Assembly: GCA_035771165.1 (NCBI GenBank)
Contig: JAWNZC010000470.1
Location: 3,014,501-3,078,500, forward strand
Source of the DNA: Paragorgia papillata
Lineage: Eukaryota > Cnidaria > Anthozoa > Scleralcyonacea > Coralliidae
Direction: 5' to 3'
DNA: 64,000 nt
The notes beneath the pieces were generated by a model. It saw only the letters and a program-made list of their open reading frames with translations, was not told the origin of the DNA and searched no databases. This document shows positions 1 through 12,870 of the stretch, piece after piece; the stretch's first letter is position 1, and the number at the start of each line of letters is the position of its first letter. Both the position numbers and the translations under genes were made by a program.

Positions 1-97
1 AGTATGCATGTTAAATTGGGACAGAGCAAATACCAGTCGCTCTCGAACTTTTATTTTAAAATAAAATATTTCGTCATCTTCAGCGACCGCCTATCCA

Positions 98-842
98 CGG
101 TCATACTAATTACCGACAAAAGCCGACAAAAGCCGACAAAAGCCGACAAAAACCGACAAAAGCCGACAAAAACCGACCAAAAAACAGACAACTACCGACA
201 AAATTTTCTAGCAGTGTGTAGCACACAGACGACATGTATTTAATTTGCTCCGAGAACAATCTAAATCTGAATCGCTAATAATCTGACCGTGAATCGCATT
301 CGCTTCTTGAAAAACATTCAAAATGATTTTTATTGACCGTGAATCGCATTCGCTTCTTGAAAAACATTCAAAATGATTTTTATTGACCGTGAATTCGCTT
401 CTTGAAAAACATTCAAAATGATTTTTATTGACCGTGAATCGCATTCGCTTCTTGAAAAACATGCAAAATGATTTTTATTGACCGTGAATCGCATTCGCTT
501 CTTGAAAAACATGCAAAATGATTTTTATTGACCGTGAATCGCATTCGCTTCTTGAAAAACATTCAAAATGATTTTTATTGACCGTGAATTCGCTTCCTTG
601 AAAAACATTCAAAATGATTTTTATTGACCGTGAATTGGCTTCTTGAAAAGCATTCAAAATGATTTTTATATATGCACATACATCAAGAGATGATGAAACA
701 ACATAAAAATAAGTTCATATCAACGTTTAATAGCCATAGACAGAATAGACACTTAGTTATTTGCACGTTGTTTTTCTTTTGTCGGTATTTGTTTTTCTTT
801 TTGTCGGCTTTTGTCGGCTTTTGTCGGTAATTAGTATGACCC
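98..842. mobile_element. Non-autonomous TIR element with internal minisatellite
   Basis: The two ends are inverted copies (GGTCATACTAATTACCGACA followed by more CCGACAAAAG units on the left, the reverse complement on the right). An 8-bp direct repeat, CCTATCCA, flanks it at 90-97 and 843-850. The subterminal CCGACAAAA(G/A) unit is repeated tandemly at about 111-205 and in inverse orientation at about 770-830. The centre is the 50-bp tandem array described separately. There is no transposase. An 8-bp duplication would fit hAT or a similar superfamily, which is inference only. Confidence 0.65.
284..670. repeat. 50-bp tandem repeat, about 8 copies
   Basis: Units begin with GACCGTGAAT at 284, 334, 384, 430, 480, 530, 580 and 626, so the period is 50 bp with two 46-bp variants that lack CGCA. 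The short reading frames across it on the - strand are repeat artefacts. Confidence 0.9.
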
Positions 843-1055
843 CCTATCCAGGTACAATGGTTACCTTTTGGATGTGGAGCGAATTGACGGAGTGAAAATG
901 TAAGTATTCTGAATTTTCAGTTTGGTTGTTATTGCTGTTGTGACTCTGAAGCAGTAAATCTTGCTGAATCCATTTTGTTAAATATGGTTTTATTTGCCTT
1001 GTTTTTAAACACACAGGGAATGCTTTGTTGTCGCAAAACATTTTCGCAACGCCAT

Positions 1056-4000
1056 AAATCTATTTATATATGAATGCATTTTATGTATATGCTTTGTATA
1101 TAGTTTGTTAAAATGCTTATTACCATATTACTATTACCATTACCCTAATGCTATTATATGAATGTATGTATGTATATATATAATATATATACTTTGTGTA
1201 TAGTTTGTTAAAATGCTTATTACCTTATTACCATATTACCATTACCCTACTGCTATTATATGGATGTATGTATGTATATACTTGTATTTATACAATACCC
1301 TTGTTGCTATGCATGTTTTCATTGGTTGTTGCCCATGATCTATTAGAGGACAGACGCATGGTCACGTCAGATCACGTCAGCTGACTTGTTTTTTTCTTTC
1401 TTCATGCCCCAAAACCCGACAGGGTTTTTTAAAAAACCTTTTAAGTTTTTGTATTGTATAAAACAAATAGATTCCATTTTTTTGTTGTCTGTTCAGTTAT
1501 AGATGCGCAGAAGACGTCACAACATGGTAAGAACATCAGTGACCCACTCGACTGCGTCTCGTGGGCCACTTTTTTGTTCTTACCACGTTGTGACGTCATC
1601 TGTGCATCTATAACTGAACAGACAACGGCAAAATGGAATCTATTTGTTAAATAGTTTGTTAAAATGCTTATTACCTTATTACCATATTACCATTACCCTA
1701 CTGCTATTATATGAATGTATTTATGTATGTATGTATATACTTTGTGTATAGTTTGTTAAAATGCTTATTACCTTATTACCATTACCCTACTGCTATTATA
1801 TGGATGTATGTATGTATATACTTGTATATAGTTTGTTAAAATGCTTATTACCTTATTACCATATTACCCTACTGCTATTATATGAATGTATTTATGTATG
1901 TATGTATATACTTTGTGTATAGTTTGTTAAAATGCTTATTACCTTATTACCTTATTACCATTACCCTACTGCTATTATATGGACGTATGTATGTATATAC
2001 TTGTATATAGTTTGTTAAAATGCTTATTACCTTATTACCATATTACCATTACCCTACTGCTATTATATGAATGTATTTATGTATGTATGTATATACTTTG
2101 TGTATAGTTTGTTAAAATGCTTATTACCTTATTACCTTATTACCATTACCCTACTGCTATTATATGGATGTATGTATGTATATACTTGTATATAGTTTGT
2201 TAAAATCCTTATTACCTTATTACCATATTACCATTACCCTACTGCTATTATATGAATGTATTTATGTATATATGTGTATACTTGTATATATAGTTTGTTA
2301 AAATGCTTATTACCTTATTACCATATTACCATTACCCTACTGCTATTATATGAATGTATTTATGTATGTATGTATATACTTTGTGTATAGTTTGTTAAAA
2401 TGCTTATTACCTTATTACCTTATTACCATTACCCTACTGCTATTATATGGATGTATGTATGTATATACTTGTATATAGTTTGTTAAAATGCTTATTACCT
2501 TATTACCATATTACCATTACCCTACTGCTATTATATGAATGTATTTATGTATGTATGTATATACTTTGTGTATAGTTTGTTAAAATGCTTATTACCTTAT
2601 TACCTTATTACCATTACCCTACTGCTATTATATGGATGTATGTATGTATATACTTGTATATAGTTTGTTAAAATGCTTATTACCTTATTACCATATTACC
2701 ATTACCCTACTGCTATTATATGAATGTATTTATGTATGTATGTATATACTTTGTGTATAGTTTGTTAAAATGCTTATTACCTTATTACCTTATTACCATT
2801 ACCCTACTGCTATTATATGGATGTATGTATGTATATACTTGTATATAGTTTGTTAAAATCCTTATTACCTTATTACCATATTACCATTACCCTACTGCTA
2901 TTATATGAATGTATTTATGTATGTATGTATATACTTTGTGTATAGTTTGTTAAAATGCTTATTACCTTATTACCATTACCCTACTGCTATTATATGGATG
3001 TATGTATGTATATACTTGTATATTGTTTGTTAAAATCCTTATTACCTTATTACCATATTACCATTACCCTACTGCTATTATATGAATGTATTTATGTATG
3101 TATGTATATACTTTGTGTATAGTTTGTTAAAATGCTTATTACCTTATTACCTTATTACCATTACCCTACTGCTATTATATGGATGTATGTATGTATATAC
3201 TTGTATATAGTTTGTTAAAATCCTTATTACCTTATTACCATATTACCATTACCCTACTGCTATTATATGAATGTATTTATGTATATATGTATATACTTGT
3301 ATATATAGTTTGTTAAAATGCTTATTACCTTATTACCATATTACCATTACCCTACTGCTATTATATGAATGTATTTATGTATGTATGTATATACTTTGTG
3401 TATAGTTTGTTAAAATGCTTATTACCTTATTACCTTATTACCATTACCCTACTGCTATTATATGGATGTATGTATGTATATACTTGTATATAGTTTGTTA
3501 AAATGCTTATTACCTTATTACCATATTACCATTACCCTACTGCTATTATATGAATGTATTTATGTATGTATGTATATACTTTGTGTATAATTTGTTAAAA
3601 TGCTTATTACCTTATTACCTTATTACCATTACCCTACTGCTATTATATGGATGTATGTATGTATATACTTGTATATAGTTTGTTAAAATGCTTATTACCT
3701 TATTACCATATTACCATTACCCTACTGCTATTATATGAATGTATTTATGTATGTATGTATATACTTTGTGTATAGTTTGTTAAAATGCTTATTACCTTAT
3801 TACCTTATTACCATTACCCTACTGCTATTATATGGACGTATGTATGTATATACTTGTATATAGTTTGTTAAAATGCTTATTACCTTATTACCATATTACC
3901 ATTACCCTACTGCTATTATATGAATGTATTTATGTATGTATGTATATACTTTGTGTATAGTTTGTTAAAATGCTTATTACCTTATTACCTTATTACCATT

Positions 4001-5425
4001 ACCCTACTGCTATTATATGGATGTATGTATGTATATACTTGTATATAGTTTGTTAAAATCCTTATTACCTTATTACCATATTACCATTACCCTACTGCTA
4101 TTATATGAATGTATTTATGTATATATGTATATACTTGTATATATAGTTTGTTAAAATGCTTATTACCTTATTACCATATTACCATTACCCTACTGCTATT
4201 ATATGAATGTATTTATGTATGTATGTATATACTTTGTGTATAGTTTGTTAAAATGCTTATTACCTTATTACCTTATTACCATTACCCTACTGCTATTATA
4301 TGGATGTATGTATGTATATACTTGTATATAGTTTGTTAAAATGCTTATTACCTTATTACCATATTACCATTACCCTACTGCTATTATATGAATGTATTTA
4401 TGTATGTATGTATATACTTTGTGTATAATTTGTTAAAATGCTTATTACCTTATTACCTTATTACCATTACCCTACTGCTATTATATGTATGTATGTATGT
4501 ATATACTTGTATATAGTTTGTTAAAATCCTTATTACCTTATTACCATATTACCATTACCCTACTGCTATTATATGAATGTATTTATGTATATATGTATAT
4601 ACTTGTATATATAGTTTGTTAAAATGCTTATTACCTTATTACCATATTACCATTACCCTACTGCTATTATATGAATGTATTTATGTATATATGTATATAC
4701 TTGTATATATAGTTTGTTAAAATGCTTATTACCTTATTACCTTATTACCATTACCCTACTGCTATTATATGGATGTATGTATGTATATACTTGTATATAG
4801 TTTGTTAAAATGCTTATTACCTTATTACCTTATTACCATTACCCTACTGCTATTATATGAATGTATTTATGTATGTATGTATATACTTGTATATATAGTT
4901 TGTTAAAATGCTTATTACCTTATTACCTTATTACCATTACCCTACTGCTATTATATGTATGTATGTATGTATATACTTGTAAATAGTTTGTTAAAATGCT
5001 TATTACCTTATTACCATATTACCATTACCCTACTGCTATTATATGGATGTATTATATATATATATATATACTTGTATATAGTTTGTTAAAATGCTTATTA
5101 CCTTATTACCATATTACCATTACCCTACTGCTATTATATGAATGTATTTATGTATATACTTGTAAATAGTTTGTTAAAATCCTTATTACCTTATTACCAT
5201 ATTACCATTACCCTACTGCTATTATATGAATGTATTTATATATGTATGTATATACTTGTATATATAGTTTGTTAAAATCCTTATTACCTTATTACCATAT
5301 TACCATTACCCTACTGCTATTATATGAATGTATTTATATATGTATGTATATACTTGTATATATAGTTTGTTAAAATGCTTATTACCTTATTACCATATTA
5401 CCATTACCCTACTGCTATTATATTA
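1056..5425. repeat. AT-rich satellite array with dimeric higher-order structure
   Basis: About 45 units all contain GTTTGTTAAAATGCTTATTA, then TTACC-rich sequence, CCCTACTGCTATTATATG and a TATGTATG tail. Two variants alternate: a unit of about 88 bp with GGATGTATG and a unit of about 97 bp with GAATGTATTTATG. GTTTG starts at 2010, 2107, 2195, 2293, 2390 and 2478 give a dimer of about 185 bp. The array is interrupted at about 1311-1649 by a palindromic repeat. No coding potential is visible. Confidence 0.93.
1311..1649. mobile_element. Palindromic MITE inserted in the satellite (copy 1)
   Basis: The part from 1463 to 1649 is a hairpin: arms of about 80 bp run from ACAAATAGATTCCATTTT inward to GGTAAGAACA and return as the reverse complement around a loop near 1530-1570. 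The 5' part (CATTGGT, CATGATCTATTA) also matches the second copy at 27535-27985. Satellite sequence resumes immediately at 1650, so the element landed inside the array. Confidence 0.75.
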
Positions 5426-5850
5426 ATGTATAATATAGTATAGTATAGTATAGTATAGTATAGTATAGTATAGTATAGTATATAGTATAGTATAGTATAG
5501 TATAGTATAGTATAGTATAGTATAGTATAGTATAGTATAGTATAGTATAGTATAGTATAGTATAGTATAGTATAGTATAGTATAGTATAGTATAGTATAG
5601 TATAGTATAGTATAGTATAGTATAGTATAGTATAGTATATAGTATAGTATAGTATAGTATAGTATAGTATAGTATAGTATAGTATAGTATAGTATAGTAT
5701 AGTATAGTAAAGTATAGTATAGTATAGTATAGTATAGTATAGTATAGTATAGTATAGTATAGTATAGTATAGTATAGTATAGTATAGTATAGTATAGTAT
5801 AGTATAGTATAGTATAGTATAGTATAGTATAGTATAGTATAATATAATAT
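5425..5850. repeat. TATAG pentanucleotide microsatellite
   Basis: About 85 near-perfect TATAG units fade into TATAA at the right end. The 163-codon Tyr/Ile/Leu reading frame on the - strand is produced by the repeat and is not a gene. Confidence 0.97.
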
Positions 5851-6846
5851 AATATAATATAATATAATATTTAATGCATAAGATGCAGTAGTCAACTTTC
5901 CTTTGAATTTTATTTGATTTGTTATGTGGCCTTATATCAGTAATGTATTTCCATAAACTGTTTATTACCTTATTGCCAGTAATAAGGGGAAAACAACGAA
6001 AGTGTTAGCCTTATTTTAGGCATGGTATACATAATTTATATTAATTTATATTACCTAGGCCATTTGACAATTCGGGATAATCCTGAATTCTAGCTGAGAA
6101 CATATGCTGGAAAAGCTGATAAAGGCCTTTATTATATGGAGAAGGGTATTTTACTAGCAACTAAAACACTCGTAGAATCCATATTTCACTACATTCGGGA
6201 ACCGAGTGGCGTATTTCTCGTATGTAACGCCCGCGAGTGAGATACCGACAAGTCAAAATTTTCGCCTTTTGCCGTAAGTTTCGAATCAAGAAAATTTGAG
6301 CCAGTATCTTTTCTTAATTCAGTTTTTCATGTAAAATGAAATACAGTATTTGAATAAGCCGTTGTATTTTTCATTCGTATTTTCTAAAAGCTTTACGTCA
6401 GGCGGTTGTAGTTTTTGCATTAAACCCAGTTTATCAACCTCACTTCCACGCATAATTTCATTGTCCATATAATAAATAAAACATTACACGGTTGCTCAAA
6501 GATAATCATATGGATTTTATGTTCTCGTGGCAAGAGCAATATCTCACTCGTTCCCTGCGCTCACTCGTGAGATATTGTCCTTGCCATTCGGACATAAAAC
6601 CCATATCTTCTCGCCACCGTGTAATATCCCCTTTATATCACCCAAACACGTACCTTATCGTATCTTACGTATATGTAACGTACATAACACGTATCTTATT
6701 TCGCCAACTACAAAATGCTATAGTCTAGCGTTCAGCGGCCGGATGTACCGGAAATATCGGATTACTTATGAAGCAATCAAATTGCGGGTTTTTCGTTTCT
6801 GATTCTGAACTACTAAATATTACCTTTATATTATTATTTTATATAG
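5851..6846. other. Non-coding stretch with one short palindrome
   Basis: I see no exon-like sequence here. At about 6507-6605 there is an imperfect inverted repeat (GCAATATCTCAC / GTGAGATATTG, with GGCAAG/CTTGCC and TTATGT/ACATAA further out), typical of a small MITE. If the glutamine synthetase exon at 6847 is spliced to upstream exons, this stretch and the satellites would be its intron. Confidence 0.5.
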
Positions 6847-7171
6847 TACCTTAGCCATGCGAGAAGAGGGTGGTTTGACACATATTTATGAGGCTATTGA
6901 AAAACTCTCCAAAGTGCATGATTTACATATCAAGGCCTATGATCCTAAAGAAGGGGCTGATAATGTACGTCGGCTTACAGGACGTTGTGAAACGGCTGAT
7001 ATCCATACATTCTCTCATGGTATTGCTAATCGTCAAGCTAGTGTACGGATCCCACGCCAGTGTGCTGAAGATGGCCATGGGTACCTTGAAGACCGAAGAC
7101 CAGCTGCAAACGCTGATCCCTACAAAGTTACCGAAAGGGTTGTTCGAACAGTTTGTGAGATTGAAGGCTAA
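6847..7171 (+). CDS. Glutamine synthetase, last coding exon (partial)
   Basis: Glutamine synthetase condenses glutamate and ammonia to glutamine using ATP. The frame after a splice acceptor (TATATAG, ending 6846) reads [10 protein letters not shown], then [44 protein letters not shown] and VTE--VRT, and ends at TAA 7169-7171. These are C-terminal blocks of animal type II glutamine synthetase, including the arginine-rich active-site segment (RRLTG, RIPR) and the conserved EDRRP. The missing N-terminal two thirds are not visible in 1-6846, so they lie left of the window across a long, satellite-filled intron, or this is an isolated duplicate. The exon carries no internal stop, which favours a live gene. 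Its product is not obviously connected to the receptor array downstream. Confidence 0.85.
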
Positions 7172-7304
7172 TGTTGCAGTCACATTATACCATGCAACCA
7201 AAATTTTAATATCCTTTATAAAAACATTCAAAAAAGAATATGATGTTATTGTCACAGACATACTATGAAATGAAACAACATTGATATAGAGAGGGTGATT
7301 GAGG

Positions 7305-7410
7305 CCCCGTTTACACTAGAGCAAAAGTATCCGGATTCACATTGTTTTTCATCCTCATGGGAATAAAAAACAATGTGAATCCGGATAATTTTGCTCTAGT
7401 GTAAACGGGG
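7305..7410. mobile_element. 106-bp palindromic MITE (copy 1)
   Basis: Near-perfect arms of about 46 bp start CCCCGTTTACACTAGAGCAA, continue through ATCCGGATTCACATTG, and return as the reverse complement. A second copy is at 30592-30699, with the central few bases in the opposite orientation. Confidence 0.85.
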
Positions 7411-7739
7411 TGATTGATTGTAAGGGAACGAGGCGATCCCAGATTTGGTGTGCTTTGTTTAATGATTTAATGATTGTACCTTTTAGTAGTTTTACTGTTC
7501 CTGCATGCGCAGCGTTATACGATGCATACGATGTATCTGTATTCTGTACTGTATACAATTTCATTTCAATCACCTTATAACTACTTACTTTTTTTCTTCT
7601 TTTATTTAATTACTTTATCGCCTATATAACAAATAAGAAAATAGTTAAGGTGATTGGTGGTCAGACAGAGCAAAGCCCCATTTGAATTTGACTATGATAT
7701 TAAACAAGACGCCTGGGTCAGGCGTTCACTCGGGCTACT

Positions 7740-8110
7740 GGCAAAGTGCATCTCCGCAGAGCTCTATACCGCGCGAGCAAAGGTGGGAGTGGGCCGAGGA
7801 AGATCAGATCGAAGGCTGAATGTGGTGCATACTTCACACTGGTGAACATATTTACGATTACGATTAAGACATGTTTTAAACCACATCTGATCACTGTTAA
7901 ACTACAAAGTCAGTCAGTCTATTTCAAAATCTACCAACAATGTGCAAGAACACCTTGATCAAAAGGCAAAGCTGTTCAACTTTTTGTCCAACTCCAAAAG
8001 CAAAAGGAAACAAAGAACTTTAAATACAACATGCCTCACGGCCTCACTCCATCACACGGCTAACAACTCACCGGAAGTATGAATAGTAGGGGAAGTAAAA
8101 AGTGCAACAA
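7740..8110. repeat. Dispersed repeat, uninterrupted copy
   Basis: Sequence from GCAAAGTGC through CATCTGATCACTGTTAAACTA, CTACCAACAATGTGCAAGA and TTGTCCAACTCC, then CACGGCTAACAACTCACCGG and GGAAGTAAAAAGTGCAA, recurs at 9270-9481 plus 11111-11160. Here it is continuous. There it is split by a transposon, so this copy represents an empty site. Confidence 0.8.
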
Positions 8111-8569
8111 TCGCGAGGGCGAGAAAACCGAGCCGAAACCTCCTCTTCATACACCCCCTCACCGCCCCCGGGGGCTTTCTTTTTTCCCCGGGTGTAACGT
8201 GCGGGGGGAAACACTTTCGGAAAACTGGTCGGTAAAACTGATTCTGTTGGGAAAATCGGTACATTGATTGTAAATTGAGTCTCAGGCTCCCTCGCACGTA
8301 TATGGTAATAGATCAAAAGGGATAAAAAGTATTTATATTATGGCGAAGTGACTAGTGAGGGTTTAATTGAAGATAGTCAAGATAAAATAGCTGAGAAATG
8401 ATCGGGGAGTCTCTTACCAGTCAACAGTGATCTGATTAGAAGACTAGACTATGCAAACCGGCACGAGTTTTTTGTATATTGCATAACCTCAATTGCGTGA
8501 CATACGAGAGTCATGTGACTCTTAACTCGTGCCAACAAAAACTAATTTTAATATCATAACATCATTAAC

Positions 8570-11500
8570 ATGGCGTTCTTGCGTGACAAATCTGTTTTTT
8601 GTATTCCCAATGCTACACTTTCTTTCGATGAAAGGTATGTTATTGGTGGTATTTGTATGGGAACATCAAGTATTGGACTTCTTGGAGCTGCTCTTCAACT
8701 GAAATCACTATGGCAATATCGCGACAGACAAAGACGTAGACCTTCTGCCAATCCACGTATTATCTTTTACTTAGCATGGTCTGACTTAGTCGCTTGTCTT
8801 GGTAAGTATCGTACATTGAATTGGCCATTGTATGACTATGTTGATGTAATATATCATACACGAGGAGGAGTGTTTTATCAGGATATCCAAACACCGAGAC
8901 GTTTGTTGAATCATTCAAACAAATTGAGCATCTCAAACAAATCAGTATTTTAAGAGAAAATCAAGATGAAAGTTTGCTTAATTTATGTAATTTCTTCCTC
9001 CGATATCCAAACCACCGACACGGTACTGATTTCCTTTGTGTTTTCCTCATGAATTATTAATGAGTTTGAGATGTATGATATATAATCGAGTAAATCATAT
9101 TACTGAATATCTAACATAAAGATCACTACCAGTAAACAGGCCTCAAGCGATCGCTGTACGTAAAACACTTCGTAACAGCCTTATTAAACTTATTAAACAC
9201 CAACTAGGTTCCGTTCTCTTTCGCTCGACTTGCTTCTATTTGTTGAGAATTGTTATCAACAAGTCTGTCGCACTGGCAAAGTGCGGAGGTGCTTGATCGA
9301 AGCCTGAGTTGTCAGCCGCATCTGATCACTGTTAAACTACAGATCACTCATCAGCTAGTTACTTTCAAAATCTACCAACAATGTGCAAGAACACCTTGAT
9401 GAAAAGGCAAAGCTGTTCAACTTTTTGTCCAACTCCAAGCGAAAGGCCTATAAAGCAAACACGGCCTCACTCCATCGACGGCAATCTCGTTCCCAGAGCC
9501 CACGTTCCCCACCCGGGACACGAGAGACTCTGGGATAATCCGTTTCACATCGATATTTCATTGGCTGATGAACACAGTGAACTCTATATAACTCTTATAA
9601 CTAGAAGTTACTATCGCAAGTGAAGTGCTGCCTCAAATGGGACAACAACCTTTGTGACTAATGTGACACCCCCTTGCCCACTCCACCCAAGATTGCCCAC
9701 TCCACCCATGTTTGCCCACTCCACCCGAGTTTGCCCACTCCACCCGAGTTTGCCCACTCCACCCATGTTTGCCCACTCCACCCATGTTTGCCCACTCCAC
9801 CTGAGTTTGCCCACTCCACCCATGTTTGCCCACTCCACCCATGTTCACCCACTCCACCCGAGTTTGCCCATTCCACCCATGTTTGCCCACTCCACCCGAG
9901 TTTGCCCACTCCACCCATGTTTGCCCACTCCACCCGAGTTTTCCCACTCCACCCATGTTTGCCCACTCCACCCGAGTTTGCCCACTCCAGTGGTAGACCA
10001 AGTTTTTCTCACCTCTTCACTATAAGAGCCCACAGAGTTGCTTGCGAAGGAGGTTGGAAAGTCCAAAAATTTAATATTAATTACAATAGACAGAGTATGT
10101 ACACATTTCTTCAATATTTTTTAATTATAAAAATGAGAACTACAAGTTAGTATAACTTATCGCTTGACATATGGCAATGGTTTTGACAGGATGTACACAT
10201 AATTTATAATATACAAATATTAAATAATCATGCCCCTTGCTCTAATGCTGTGGCAAAACTGTCAATGCGATTCCAAGTGCTTAATATCATTTGAAAAATC
10301 TAGAGCTTTAATAAAATTTTACAGCAATGTACCATTCACCATTGATTTGAGCCCATCAGATTATTTTGCAGAATTTGTATAAGTCAAAACACACACACAC
10401 ACGCAAATAGTAGCGTCTGATCAGAATGTTGATCATGAACCCACACCAATATACACCTAAAAACAGAAGAAAACAACCGTGAAATCTCCCACCAAGAAAC
10501 ACAGCTGTCAGTTATAGAAACTGATATCTTACCTCGACAAGATAAACTCTCCAGTTGGTATTAAAGTTGTTCAGCGACAGAAATCCCTCACGAGGAATGA
10601 GAACATTGTTAAAAGCATTCAAGTACATGTAGTCTCCTTGTATAGTGTATACTAAGACATCAATTGACATTTGTCGATGGTTGTCGAGTTACACTCGATA
10701 ACTGGAATAATTTGTGCTGTTAACAGCGCCGATAAACTCATGAAGAGCACTGCTTTCCTTGAGACTGGCCACTGAAACCTTCATGGCCTTGATGAATACT
10801 TCCACGAGAAAGTAAAGACATGATCTATTTGTTCTTACCGTGAATTTTATGTCGAGGAAGAACTTCAAGAAACTCTGAAGCTGGAGTCACATCAGCTCAT
10901 CATATATGGATGACGTAATGCCGACAGACAAATATTTTTTTAACAAATCGAGATTCTGGTCGGCTATACATAGCTCGGAAAAAGGACTGGGCACGAGGCA
11001 ACGTCAAGAATAGTGTGCTGCCTCCCTTCGGTCGGCAGCAACAAGAATCCTGTGATGGCGTGAACGGATTATCCCAGACGGTCTCGTTTCCCGCCTGATT
11101 GCATCGACGGCTAAACTCACCGGAAGCATGAATAGTAGCGGAAGTAAAAAGTGCAAAAGTGCAAAATCGTGACACCCAAAAAAAAGAAGAAACGGACCCG
11201 AAACCTAACCACATGCAGTAGCCCAAGCCAATTAACAATGTGATTGCATGGTTACTTATAGCCAGAAAATCCTACGTCCTTACGTCGGATCATGCAAAAC
11301 CAATGCATGCAGCCTTGTGATTTTTGAAATGACTATATTAGCCATGGGCTCTGAAAAACCAAACTTTGTTTTGTGACACAGGTACATCATTTCATAAGAA
11401 GGTTAGTTCAAATTTCTATTTACAGACCCCCGTGAATCTGTAGTATGTACAAAAACCGCCACGAGGTGACGAGGAAGGCCTGCCGTGTGATGGTAAAATC

Positions 11501-12839
11501 CAAGAAGCGAGCTGAACTGAATAAGCAATGTGAACAAATCATTTTATAACATTAAGGCACGTTTGCACAGGCAATTTTTTGTGCGATTTTTCTCATTCTG
11601 ACGCATGCGATTGAATGGATGTCTCACGAAATGCATTGAACCACCATAGCTTTGTACAAATGTCCAATGTATTCGTAAGTCAATCCATTCGATCGCATCA
11701 TTGAGGAGAAAAATCGCAGAAAAAATCACCTGTGAAACGAGCCTTTAGAAAGTCAAATTCTCGCTTTTATTACAATTTGTCACTGGCTAATTCTACTTTC
11801 ATTCACCAACTAATTATAAAATACGATAATGCGGGTCCGTCTAGCCTGCACCGCAGTAACTGGGATTTGGACGTCTGCGGCGTAGGCCACGTACGTCGTG
11901 CAACGAAACAAAACAGTAACTAATAATAGATAGGGGATATGATAATTGATATCCAGAAAGTGTTGCCCAATATTTGCAATATTTTTGCCGTACAGTGTAT
12001 ATTACATAACTTTCAATTACATTATATAGGAATCTTTGGGTTAGCTATGTGTCTGATGCTCTTCGAACTTCCCATTTTGACTGGTGACCACTATACTCCA
12101 CAGCACGATGCTTTGTATGCATCAGTTGGAACAACTGTAGAGGCAAGTTTGTTCTTCTTTACTCAATGTTTGTTTTTGGTGTACAATGGTTTTGACACTT
12201 ATGTATGGATAAACTGTACTACAGTCCCTTTTGGCTTCGTCGCTCGCCTCCCGCTCTCGTCGTCTCCTCCCCCCAGCCCCTAAAAGTGACTGCAGTACAG
12301 CCTAATGTATGGACTGATATGGGTGGGAAACATTCATAGGAGGCATGGGTAGCACAATATGTTAGCGCGCTGCCTCTCATCGCTGAAGTTAAGCCTGATC
12401 GCCCCAGTCCTTTCCTTTCCTTTTTCAATAGTACATTTTGGCTCTGGGAACGACATTGTTTGCAATAAATAAAGTCGCTTTACTTTTTTTTTACATTAAT
12501 TAAATCTCACGCTGGACGTGAATTGATGGTTGGCTGGGTGAAAAGGGATCAGTTGTTTGCTGAAATTTATATATTACTCTAGATGTTTTATAATTAATAT
12601 TTTACACTTATTATTGATATAGGTCTTTACTCTCTTCGCATACTTGGCTAGCTATATTTGGACCTTTGCCTACGCTTTAGATATGTGCTTTCAGATTTAT
12701 CGCGTTGAATGGTGAGTGATATATACTGTATTTTCAATATGGACGACGGGAAAGCGTTCTTCATTGATCTTACATGCATGGTCTGGTAATTCTTGTCAGT
12801 GCGCCTCATGAGACTCTCAGAGTCTTATGTGTTCGCGGT

Positions 12840-12870
<31 letters not shown>

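Larger units (their letters stand above)
9482..11101. mobile_element. 1,620-bp element with 9-bp TSD carrying gene fragments (Pack-MULE-like)
   Basis: A perfect 9-bp direct repeat CATCGACGG flanks the element (9473-9481 and 11102-11110). The ends are inverted: left CAATCTCGTTCCCAGAGCC, right (reverse complement) CAATC followed by GGGAAACGAGACC, and both sides then have CTGGGATAATCCGTT. Joining the flanks recreates the dispersed repeat found uninterrupted at 7740-8110. Inside are a 19-bp minisatellite and intron-containing pieces of a protein gene on the - strand. No transposase is present, so Mutator-like affinity rests on the 9-bp duplication alone. Confidence 0.8.

Noticed and set aside
1056..5425. 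Considered a CRISPR-like array or telomeric tract
   Set aside because: Units are contiguous without unique spacers and the sequence is not TTAGGG-type; it is an ordinary satellite.
5404..5895. 163-codon open frame on the - strand
   Set aside because: It is the translation of the TATAG microsatellite (Tyr-Ile-Leu repeats) and has no protein character.
9611..10150. Several overlapping Pro/His/Thr-rich and Gly/Trp-rich frames
   Set aside because: All are readings of the 19-bp minisatellite.
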